This document shows, piece after piece, positions 30,732 to 36,947 of a stretch of 36,947 nucleotides of DNA (position 1 is the stretch's first letter; the number at the start of each line of letters is the position of its first letter). Below the pieces are notes generated by a model, which searched no databases, was not told the DNA's origin, and saw only the letters and a list, made by a program, of their open reading frames with translations. Origin of the DNA: Actinomycetes bacterium (GTDB lineage Bacteria > Actinomycetota > Actinomycetes > Streptomycetales > Streptomycetaceae); contig WRCZ01000002.1 in assembly GCA_009783685.1 (NCBI GenBank), positions 1 to 36,947 of the forward strand, read 5' to 3'. The position numbers were made by a program, and so were the translations under genes.

Positions 30732-31292
30732 TCAGGCCGCGCCCCGGGCCCAGCCTGTCGCCGCCACCACCTCCCGGGCGATGTCGATCACGGACCGCCC
30801 GTCCGTGGCCACCCGCACGGTGTCCGGCGGGACCCCCTCGTCCAGCAGCCGCGCCTTGGCCGCGCTGGTGCGCAGCCCGTCGGCGAGTTCCGAGCCGAGT
30901 TCGCGGCGCGCCAGGCGCTCGCCCGCGGTGCGGTCGGAGGCGGTGAGCAGCACGCGGACGATCCGCACGTCGGCGCCCATGGCCTCGGCGAACATCCCCG
31001 CGGACGCGGGCAGCACGCTCACCGTGTTCGTGTAGACCAGGCGGCGGTACCCGAGCACGGCGAAGTTCGCCCACAGCGCGGCCAGGTTCCGCGCGGTGAG
31101 CGCCGCCCCTCCCCCGGCCCCGCCGCCGTCTCCCCCTTCGGGCGGCGGCGGGTACACCTGGGCCAGGAAGTCGCCCTCGACGATGGCGTGGGCGACGCCG
31201 GCCGCGCGCAGCCGTGCGGCCACCTCCCAGCCCACGGTCGTCTTGCCGGCGCCGGAGCGCCCCCCGATGAGCAGTACCTCGGCGCGATCCAT
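30732..31292 (-). CDS. P-loop kinase-like NTPase
   Basis: Predicted 186-residue protein with an N-terminal P-loop, Walker A GGRSGAGKTT (residues 10-19), followed by the kinase-like HAIVEGDFLAQVYPPP. The rest is compatible with a small AAA_33/adenylate-kinase-type phosphotransferase. An unusual Pro/Gly-rich insert (PPPPEGGDGGGAGGG) occurs at about residue 47. The late segments VYTNTVSVLPASA and RIVRVLLTASDRTAGERLAR resemble the nucleotide-kinase LID region. The substrate is not known. The ATG at 31292 is the only methionine just before the P-loop; its ribosome-binding site is weak. It is divergent from the sigma-factor gene. Confidence 0.7.
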   Translation of the reverse strand: MDRAEVLLIGGRSGAGKTTVGWEVAARLRAAGVAHAIVEGDFLAQVYPPPPEGGDGGGAGGGAALTARNLAALWANFAVLGYRRLVYTNTVSVLPASAGMFAEAMGADVRIVRVLLTASDRTAGERLARRELGSELADGLRTSAAKARLLDEGVPPDTVRVATDGRSVIDIAREVVAATGWARGAA

Positions 31293-31484
31293 GCCGGCAG
31301 CCTGCCGTCCGCCGCGCCGCCGGCACCAGCGGATTTCCGCGGCAGCGCAGTCCGCGGCGGCCGGTACCGGACACCTCGCGCACCCCGGGGCCGCGGTGCC
31401 GCCCAGTTCGCCGGTCCGCGGGTGTCCGTACAGGATGGACAGCGCGATCGCCGCGATCGCGCGCGGGGCAGGAAGGGCGGCCAG

Positions 31485-32567
31485 GTGCGAGAAGATCAGC
31501 CGGGGGTCGAGGGTGGCGCGGGCGCGGCGCGCGGTGGCGCGGCGGGAACCGCGGCAGCGGCGTCCGCGGACCTGCTGGCCAGGGCGCGGGCGGGCGACGG
31601 GGAGGCGTTCCGGGCGCTGACCGAGCCGCATCGCAGGGAACTGCAGGTGCACTGCTACCGGATGCTCGGCTCGGTCCAGGACGCCGAGGACACCCTTCAG
31701 GACACGCTGCTGGCCGCGTGGCAGAGCCTGGACGGGTACGAGGGGCGGGCCTCGATCCGCACCTGGCTGTACCGGATCGCCACCAACCGGTGCCTGAACG
31801 CCCGGCGTTCGGCCGGCCGGCGGGCGGCGAAGGAGTGGAACGTGCCCGGGCTGGAGCCGCCGGAGCCGACCCGGCTCGGCGAGGTCGTATGGCTCGAACC
31901 GTGTCCCGAGGCCCTGGTCGAGGGCGCGCTGGCCGCGCCGCTGGGCCCGGAGGCCCGCTACGAGCAGTCCGAGTCGATCTCGCTGGCGTTCGTCACCGCC
32001 CTCCAGGCGCTGCCGCCGCGGCAGACCGCCGTCCTGATCCTGCGCGACGTCCTCGGTTTCCACGCGCGCGAGGTCGCCGGGATGCTCGACTCGACGGTCG
32101 AGTCGGTGACCAGCGCCCTGAAGCGGGCGCGTGCCGGCCTGGAGCGCCGGCGGCCGGCGGTCCCCGCGCGGGAGGCGCCGCCGGCCGCCGGCTCACCGGA
32201 CGAGGACGCCCTGGTCGCCCGGTTCGTCGCGGCGTACGAGGCGGCCGACGTGGACGCGCTGGTGGCGCTGCTGACCGACGACGTCTTCATGTCGATGCCG
32301 CCGATGCCGCTGGAGTACGAGGGCCGGGACGTGGTGGCGGAGTTCTGCCGCCGCGTCTTCCGGGCGGGGCGCAGGTTCGACCTGGTGCCGACGCGGGCCA
32401 ACGGCCAGCCCGCGTTCGGCGCCTATCTGTACACGCCCGGCGGCGCCCGGCACGGCACCGGGCTGCTCGTGATCACGGCGGCGGGCGACCGGATCAGCGC
32501 GCTGAGCCGCTTCGAGAGCAGCATGCTGCCCTGGTTCGGCCTGCCCCGCTCGCTGCCGGCCCGCTGA
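31485..32567 (+). CDS. ECF-type RNA polymerase sigma factor with SnoaL-like C-terminal domain
   Basis: Predicted 360-residue sigma-70 family factor. Region 2 includes LQVHCYRMLGSVQDAEDTLQ and SIRTWLYRIATNRCLNARR; region 4 includes LPPRQTAVLILRDVLGFHAR and TVESVTSALKRARAGLERR. A linker with WLEPCPEALVEG and GPEARYEQSESISLAFVTAL is typical of the TIGR02960 (SigG-like) group. The last 120 or so residues form a SnoaL/NTF2-like domain, as in ECF factors that control themselves without a separate anti-sigma factor. The GTG at 31485 has GGAAGG eight bases upstream; the first 27 residues are Gly/Ala-rich. The 192-base divergent gap before it shows no clear promoter. Target genes are not known. Confidence 0.85.
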   Translation: MREDQPGVEGGAGAARGGAAGTAAAASADLLARARAGDGEAFRALTEPHRRELQVHCYRMLGSVQDAEDTLQDTLLAAWQSLDGYEGRASIRTWLYRIATNRCLNARRSAGRRAAKEWNVPGLEPPEPTRLGEVVWLEPCPEALVEGALAAPLGPEARYEQSESISLAFVTALQALPPRQTAVLILRDVLGFHAREVAGMLDSTVESVTSALKRARAGLERRRPAVPAREAPPAAGSPDEDALVARFVAAYEAADVDALVALLTDDVFMSMPPMPLEYEGRDVVAEFCRRVFRAGRRFDLVPTRANGQPAFGAYLYTPGGARHGTGLLVITAAGDRISALSRFESSMLPWFGLPRSLPAR

Positions 32568-32597
32568 CAATCCGGCCCCGCGCCGCCCCGTGCGGCC

Positions 32598-33815
32598 TCA
32601 CTCCTCGGTGAGCCGCAGCGGCAGTTGCCGCAGCCCGCGGACGAAGACGCCCGTCTCCGCAGGGGCGTTGCCGTCGGCGAAGGCCATGTGCGGGAACGCG
32701 TCCAGGAGTTGGTTGGTGCCGACGAGCACCTCTGCGCGGGCGAGCAGCGCGCCCACGCAGAAGTGGCGGCCGAGCGCGAACGCCAGGTGGTCGGCCGCGG
32801 CGGTGAACGCCGTGGTCGAGGTGAGGTCGCCGCGGAAGATGTCGTAGCGGTCGGGGTCGGCGTACCGGGCGGGGTCGCGGTGCGCGGCGCCGATCAGGCA
32901 GGTCACCGTCGATCCGGCCGGGACGGTGCCGCCGCTGAGGGCCACGTCCTCGGCCGGCTGCCGCATGATCATCTGGAGCGGCGGGGTGAAGCGCAGGGAC
33001 TCGGCGAACGCGCCCGCGATCAGCTCGCGGTCCTCGCGCACCGCCGCCAGTTGCCCGGGGTGGTTCAGCAGGTTGCGGAACATGCCGGTGATGGCCTTGT
33101 CGGTGGTCTCGCCGCCGGCGGCCAGCAGCAGGCTGACGAAGGACGTGATGTCCTGGTCGGTCATCCGGGTGCCGTCCACCTCGGCCGTGCACAGCGAGGA
33201 CAGCAGGTCGTCGCCGGGCGCCGCGCGGCGCCGGTCGATCACCGGCAGCAGGTACTCCCGCAGTTCGCGGCCGGCCCGCAGCCCGGCCTCGGCGGTCGCC
33301 GGGTCCTGGCCGAGGTTGGCGAAGTAGTCGACGACCGCGCTGTACCAGGCGTGGAAGCGGTCGTGGTCGTCCCGGTCGAGGCCGAGCATGTCGACGATGA
33401 CGTTGACCGGGAAGTGGGTGGCGAACTGGGCGACGAGGTCGGCCTCCTTGGCGTCGCGGAACCCGTCGATGAGTTCGGCCGCGTTGCGTTCGATGACCGG
33501 CAGGAAGCGCTCGCGCAGCTCGCGGCCCCGGAACGCGGGCGCGACCAGGGCGCGGCGGACGGCGTGCTCGTGGCCGCTCATCTGGACGATGGTGCGGCCG
33601 CCGTGGACGGGTTCGAGCTGCCAGTCGTAGTTGTCGGTGGTGAACACCGGGTCGCGGAAGGCGCGGGCGACATCCTCGTAGCGGGAGATCAGCCAGCTCC
33701 CGGTGCCCTCGTGGAAGTGCACCGGGTAGTGCTCGCGCAGGACGGCGTAGCCGGGATAGGGGTCGGCGGCGAACTCGGGCGAGAGGATGTCGGGCGGCGG
33801 CGGTGTGCTGGTCAC
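32598..33815 (-). CDS. cytochrome P450 monooxygenase
   Basis: Predicted 405-residue soluble bacterial P450. The I-helix oxygen-activation motif is AAGGETT (232-238, Glu in place of the more common Asp), the ExxR pair is E272/R275 (ESLR), and the heme loop is FALGRHFCVG with the ligand C353. Length and layout match class I CYPs that use a ferredoxin and ferredoxin reductase; neither is encoded nearby. The GTG at 33815 is preferred over the in-frame GTG at 33854 because GAGG lies six bases upstream. The substrate cannot be inferred. It is an isolated gene between the sigma factor and the protease, with a possible CTGAC/GTCAG inverted repeat at 33860-33874 upstream. Confidence 0.9.
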   Translation of the reverse strand: MTSTPPPPDILSPEFAADPYPGYAVLREHYPVHFHEGTGSWLISRYEDVARAFRDPVFTTDNYDWQLEPVHGGRTIVQMSGHEHAVRRALVAPAFRGRELRERFLPVIERNAAELIDGFRDAKEADLVAQFATHFPVNVIVDMLGLDRDDHDRFHAWYSAVVDYFANLGQDPATAEAGLRAGRELREYLLPVIDRRRAAPGDDLLSSLCTAEVDGTRMTDQDITSFVSLLLAAGGETTDKAITGMFRNLLNHPGQLAAVREDRELIAGAFAESLRFTPPLQMIMRQPAEDVALSGGTVPAGSTVTCLIGAAHRDPARYADPDRYDIFRGDLTSTTAFTAAADHLAFALGRHFCVGALLARAEVLVGTNQLLDAFPHMAFADGNAPAETGVFVRGLRQLPLRLTEE

Positions 33816-33859
33816 GGTCGTCCTCGCTTCGCTGGCAACGGCTGCGGATCCCACGAGTG

Positions 33860-33874
33860 CTGACGATCTGTCAG
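33860..33874. promoter_or_regulatory. CTGAC/GTCAG inverted repeat upstream of the P450
   Basis: CTGACGATCTGTCAG has perfect 5-base arms and a 5-base spacer, 45 bases before the P450 start. It could be a small operator; the arms are short, so chance is possible. Confidence 0.3.
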
Positions 33875-33923
33875 TCGGGGTGCGGCTGTCACGGCGAAGA
33901 CCGGCCGTTCTGCCGCGGCAGCA

Positions 33924-33954
33924 CGTCCCGGAGGACCGGTCGTCCTCCGGGACG
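33924..33954 (-). terminator. 13-bp perfect hairpin after the S53 protease gene
   Basis: CGTCCCGGAGGAC (33924-33936) and GTCCTCCGGGACG (33942-33954) are exact complements with a 5-base loop, 91 bases after the protease stop on the minus strand and upstream of the P450 gene. It would insulate the two. Confidence 0.75.
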
Positions 33955-34045
33955 CGTTGCGCGGACGTCTGTCACGGTCCCCGGCCCGGTGCGGGGCCGT
34001 CTCTCCGGGACGTGTCAGGGGCGGGCCGCCGCGGGCGGCGTCACG

Positions 34046-35641
34046 TCACGGCAGGGCCCAGTGCTGGGCGCCGGTGTTGTTGCAGTCCCAGAGCTGCAGC
34101 TGGGTGCCCCACGTCGTGGAACTCTGGGGATCGTCCAGGCACTTGCCGGAGTTGGGGTTCAGCAGCGAGCCGTTCGCCTGCGGCTGCCAGACCTGGGCGA
34201 CGGTGCCGTTGCAGTCGTACAGGTCGACGGTCGTGCCGTCCGCGGTGCCGGCGGAGTTGACGTCGAGGCACTTCCCGAACGCCTGAAGGGTGCTGCCCGA
34301 CACGGTCCACTGCTGCGCGGCGGTGCCGTTGCAGCCCCAGATCTGGACCGGGTTGAAGTTGTCGGTGCTGGAGGACTTGTCGTCCACGCACAGCGAGGAG
34401 TCCACGCCCGAGGTGATCGGGCCGGTCCGCTGGGTGCTGCCGCTGCCGTTGAACGCGCCCAGACCGTTGGGCGTGCCGAGCCCCGTCGGGCCGTCGTAGC
34501 CCGCGGTTCCGGTGCACAGGTACGACGGGCTGCACGAGCCGTCAGAACCGGACGTCACGTCGTTCAGCGAGGAGGCGTGCCCGTACAGGACCGAGGCGGC
34601 GGCAGCGGAGGGAGCACCCGCCAGCGCGAAGACCGAGGCGATGATCGGCGAGGAGACGCTGGTGCCGCCGACCACGAACCAGCCGCCCTGGCCGTAGGTG
34701 TCGTAGACCGCCACGCCCGTCGCCGGGTCCGCGACCGCCGAGACGTCGGAGACCGTCCGATTCCCGCAGCCGCTGTCGTGCTGCCAGGACGGCTTGGCCT
34801 CCCAGGACGAGCAGCCGGCGCCCGCGCCCGACCACACCGTCTCCGACCAGCCGCGCGCGCTGGAGTCCTGCCGCAGCGAGGTCCCGCCGGCGGCCACCAC
34901 GTACTGCGAGGTGGCCGGGAAGCTCACGCCGTAGCCGCTGTCGCCGGAGCTGGCGACGTCGACCACGCCCGCGTGGTTGAAGTCGGCGTCCGCCGCGGAG
35001 TCGGACGAACCGTCGCCGGTGCCCCAGCTGTTGGAGATGAAGTGCGCGCCGAGGGAGACCGCGGTGTTCTGCGCCGCGTTCAGGTCGCCCGCCTCGACCA
35101 CCAGGATGTGGCACTGGGGGCAGATCGCCGAGACCATGTCGATGTCCAGCGACGCCTCGGTACCCCACCCGGTGTCGCCCGGCGGGTAGTTGCTCTGCTG
35201 GCCGCTCTGGTTGACCTTCCTGAAGCAGCCGTTGGCCGTGGTGCACGCCGGCAGCCCGTACTGGGAGCGGTAGGTGGCCAGGTCCGATTCGAGGTTCGGG
35301 TCGTCGGCCAGTTCGGCCACCGCGACCGTCGCTCCGCTCCCGTTCGAGGCGGCGGCCGACACGAGGTTGTACGCACGCAACAGGTCCGAAGGACCGTAGC
35401 CGGACGGGGTGGCGTTCGGGGCGAGGGCGTCCGCGTGCACCGAGCTCACGTCCGTGCGGACCAGTGCGTAGCAGACCGGCGAGCCCGGGTGCAGCGGTTT
35501 GGCACACGCGTGCGCGGTCGCCGCGTGGCCGGACGAGCCGCCCCCCGGCGCCAGGGACGACGCCTGCGCGGCGGCCGGGGACACGGCGGCCAGGCCCGCC
35601 GCGGCCGCTAACGTCAGGGTCCATTGGAGGATTCGTTTCAC
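34046..35641 (-). CDS. secreted S53 (sedolisin) protease fused to a ricin-type lectin domain
   Basis: Predicted 531-residue exported serine-carboxyl protease. A signal peptide (MKRILQWTLTLAAAAGLAAV, cleaved near AQA) is followed by a short pro-like region and the S53 catalytic domain. E162 and D166 (TEASLDID), oxyanion D234 (SSGDSGYG) and nucleophile S328 (GGTSVSSP) match the sedolisin Glu-Asp-Asp-Ser set, and GYDGPTGLGTPNG is the calcium-site segment. Residues 413-531 form a ricin B-type beta-trefoil (CBM13-like) with three QxW-type repeats: QIWGCNGTAAQQW, DLYDCNGTVAQVW, QLWDCNNTGAQHW. The lectin domain may anchor the protease to polysaccharide or cell surfaces. The pro-domain is much shorter than usual for S53, so activation may differ. 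The GTG start follows AGGTGA. A DasR-like box and a LacI-type palindrome lie upstream. Confidence 0.9.
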   Translation of the reverse strand: MKRILQWTLTLAAAAGLAAVSPAAAQASSLAPGGGSSGHAATAHACAKPLHPGSPVCYALVRTDVSSVHADALAPNATPSGYGPSDLLRAYNLVSAAASNGSGATVAVAELADDPNLESDLATYRSQYGLPACTTANGCFRKVNQSGQQSNYPPGDTGWGTEASLDIDMVSAICPQCHILVVEAGDLNAAQNTAVSLGAHFISNSWGTGDGSSDSAADADFNHAGVVDVASSGDSGYGVSFPATSQYVVAAGGTSLRQDSSARGWSETVWSGAGAGCSSWEAKPSWQHDSGCGNRTVSDVSAVADPATGVAVYDTYGQGGWFVVGGTSVSSPIIASVFALAGAPSAAAASVLYGHASSLNDVTSGSDGSCSPSYLCTGTAGYDGPTGLGTPNGLGAFNGSGSTQRTGPITSGVDSSLCVDDKSSSTDNFNPVQIWGCNGTAAQQWTVSGSTLQAFGKCLDVNSAGTADGTTVDLYDCNGTVAQVWQPQANGSLLNPNSGKCLDDPQSSTTWGTQLQLWDCNNTGAQHWALP

Positions 35642-35754
35642 CAGGTCACCTGCTCATGTGGGGTGAGGAGCGCCGGTGGCACGGGCGGAGGCCCGCCACC
35701 GCCGCCGGCGCACGGAGGCGCGCTTCCCCGGAGGACGGCGTGGGCGACGACCTT

Positions 35755-35768
35755 TGACAACGTTGCCA
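35755..35768. promoter_or_regulatory. LacI-type palindrome upstream of the S53 protease
   Basis: TGACAACGTTGCCA is palindromic except for one pair, with the exact core CAACGTTG and a central CG, the layout of many streptomycete LacI-family operators. It lies about 114 bases before the GTG start, within the predicted leader. Confidence 0.5.
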
Positions 35769-35862
35769 GACAGCTCCGGGACGGCATGCGGCATCGATCG
35801 TCCGTCGGGGGGCGGGCCGGCGCGCAGGGTGGGGTGAGGGTCTGCGGGGGAGCGCTCAGCGA

Positions 35863-35905
35863 AGGTATTCCTGGGATCATGAGCACGTCAATGGTCTGGA
35901 CAAAG
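35863..35905 (-). promoter_or_regulatory. predicted S53 promoter with an overlapping DasR-like box
   Basis: On the minus strand, -35 TTGACG (35891-35886) and -10 ATACCT (35868-35863) are 17 bases apart. AATGGTCTGGACAAAG (35890-35905) overlaps the -35 and agrees with the dre consensus A(C/G)TGGTCTAGACCA(G/C)T at most positions. DasR couples N-acetylglucosamine to chitin-related secretion. The leader to the GTG would be about 215 bases, which is long. Confidence 0.45.
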
Positions 35906-36002
35906 CCGTCTTGCGCCTCCGGCCGGAACGGGACGACCGGCCCTCCGCGCGTTGCCGTGCCCGGGGTTCGCCGTACCTTGTCGCGCCCTTTTGCGGCTTC
36001 GG

Positions 36003-36865
36003 GGTGCCCCCGAGTCTCCGTTGCCGGGTGCGGCGCCGCCGTGGCTGTTCGCGCAGTTCCCCGCGCCCCCGCGGGGCCCGTCCTGCCCCCAAGGGTGCGT
36101 CCCCGTCCAACGGTTCAACGTGGTTGCTCGCGCAGTTCCCCGCGCCCCTACGGCAACCGGGCAGCCCCCTGGGCATCGTCGCCGTCGCAACGGTTCGTTG
36201 CGGTTGGGCGCGGAGTTCCCCGCACTCCTGGAGCATCGCCCCTCCGGGGCGGGAGGCCGGACTGCCCCCGGGCCACCATTGCCGGGTGCGCCGCCGTTGG
36301 AGCTGAGCGCGCAGTTCCCCGCGCCCCTGCGGGGCCCGTCCTGCCCCCAAAGGTGCGTCGCCGTCCAACGGTCCGACGTGGTTGCTCGCGCAGTTCCCCG
36401 CGCCCCTGCGGTAACCGGGCAGCCCCCTGGGCATCGTTGCCGTCGCAACGGTTCGTTGCGGCTGGGCGCGGAGTTCCCCGCACCCCTGGAGCATCGCCCC
36501 TCCGGGGCGGGAGGCCGGGCTGCCCCCGGGCCTGCGTTGCCGAGTGCGGCGCCGCTGTGGCTGAGCGCGCAGTTCCCCGCGCCCCTGCGGGGCCCGTCCT
36601 GCCCCCAACGGTGCGTCCCCGTCTAACGGTCCGACGTGGTCGTTCGCGCAGTTCCCCGCGCCCCTGACGGCAACCGGGCAGCCCCCTGGGAATCGTCGCC
36701 GTCGCAACGGTTCGTTGCGGCTGGGCGCGGAGTTCCCCGCGCTCCTGGAGCATCGCCCCTCCGGGGCGGGGGGCCAGGGTGCCCCCGGGGGTGCGTTGCC
36801 GGGTGCCCCGTGCGTGGGTGGCTTGTCGCGCAGTTCCCCGCGCCCCTTCAGGGCGCGGGCAGGTC
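36003..36865. repeat. non-coding array of 258-bp tandem repeats (GCGCAGTTCCCCGC motif)
   Basis: The core GCGCAGTTCCCCGC begins at 36051, 36309 and 36567 (period exactly 258) and again at 36828 (261 later). Each unit holds two further copies of GCG(C/G)AGTTCCCCGC: at 36130/36388/36646 and at 36210/36468/36727, so ten copies in all. Inside each unit are small hairpins: CCCCGC/GCGGGG, CGCAACG/CGTTGCG (for example 36186-36202) and CGCCCC/GGGGCG. Units are nearly identical. Because 258 is divisible by three, long open frames run through on both strands, but they lack ribosome-binding sites and consistent codon use and are not called genes. This recalls the abundant GGGGAACTGCGC-type intergenic repeats of streptomycetes, here arranged in tandem. 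Beyond it (36866-36947), and in 35906-36002, nothing was recognised. Confidence 0.85.
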
Positions 36866-36947
36866 CGGACCCCGGTCCCATTCCTCCCGCAGACGGGGGC
36901 CGGTCGGGAGGGGACGGTGCGGGAGTGTCCCCGCAGGAACTGTGCAA

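Noticed and set aside
32598-33815. The P450 as the enzyme that demethylates 4-O-methylglucuronate from the xylan pathway
   Set aside because: P450s are known to demethylate methylated sugars in marine bacteria, but this gene is about 14 kb from GH67, has no CGAA...TTCG operator and no redox partner. Nothing links it to the locus.
36003-36865. The 3' repeat array as a CRISPR array
   Set aside because: Repeats are compound 258-base units without 30-40 base unique spacers, and no cas genes are present.
35877-36947. Long open frames on both strands through the 3' end as repeat-protein genes
   Set aside because: They arise because the 258-base repeat period is a multiple of three. There is no ribosome-binding site, no plausible fold, and frames are open on both strands at once.

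Overview
The window looks like chromosomal DNA of a Streptomyces-type actinomycete. GC and third-position GC are very high, many starts are GTG or TTG, solute-binding and secreted proteins have typical actinobacterial export signals, and short ATGA/GTGA overlaps are common. No rRNA, tRNA, insertion sequence, integrase or CRISPR array was seen.

Left half (about 1-18.9 kb) is a carbohydrate locus. After the 3' part of an alpha/beta hydrolase gene and a strong terminator comes a secreted GH78-like rhamnosidase. A truncated, frameshifted aminoglycoside-phosphotransferase remnant follows. Then, on the minus strand, lacI - CE7 acetylxylan esterase - kdgD - glucarate dehydratase run away from a divergent plus-strand operon of two LplB/YtcP-type ABC permeases, a solute-binding lipoprotein, GH39 xylosidase, a DUF624 (YesL-like) membrane protein and a GH42 enzyme. 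A convergent GH67 alpha-glucuronidase closes the block. The enzymes fit intracellular breakdown of acetylated (methyl)glucuronoxylan oligosaccharides. Imported aldouronates would be de-esterified (CE7), stripped of glucuronate (GH67) and cut to xylose (GH39). The uronate could enter the oxidative route through glucarate dehydratase and KdgD. Uronate dehydrogenase, ketoglutarate semialdehyde dehydrogenase, the transporter ATPase and an endoxylanase are absent here. CGAA...TTCG operators sit in front of lacI, the transporter operon, kdgD and, in weaker form, GH67, so one LacI-family repressor probably controls all of them.

Middle (19-31.3 kb) holds general genes: a RibD/DHFR-like reductase, a 25-residue protein matching the C-terminal signature of ribosomal protein bL37, an FdhF/YdeP-type molybdoenzyme, and a ClpC-like double AAA+ ATPase without the usual ClpP-docking loop, followed by a 62-codon His-rich ORF. 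Next come a DoxX-like membrane protein, a Gre-family factor, an alpha/beta hydrolase, a short degraded region with a 53-bp duplication, a nitronate monooxygenase, a conserved hypothetical protein, a WYL regulator and a P-loop kinase-like protein.

Right end (31.5-36.9 kb) has an ECF sigma factor with a SnoaL-like tail, an orphan cytochrome P450 and a secreted S53 (sedolisin) protease fused to a ricin-type lectin domain. The protease's upstream region carries a DasR-like box and a LacI-type palindrome. The window ends in a non-coding array of 258-bp tandem repeats built from short GC-rich hairpins.
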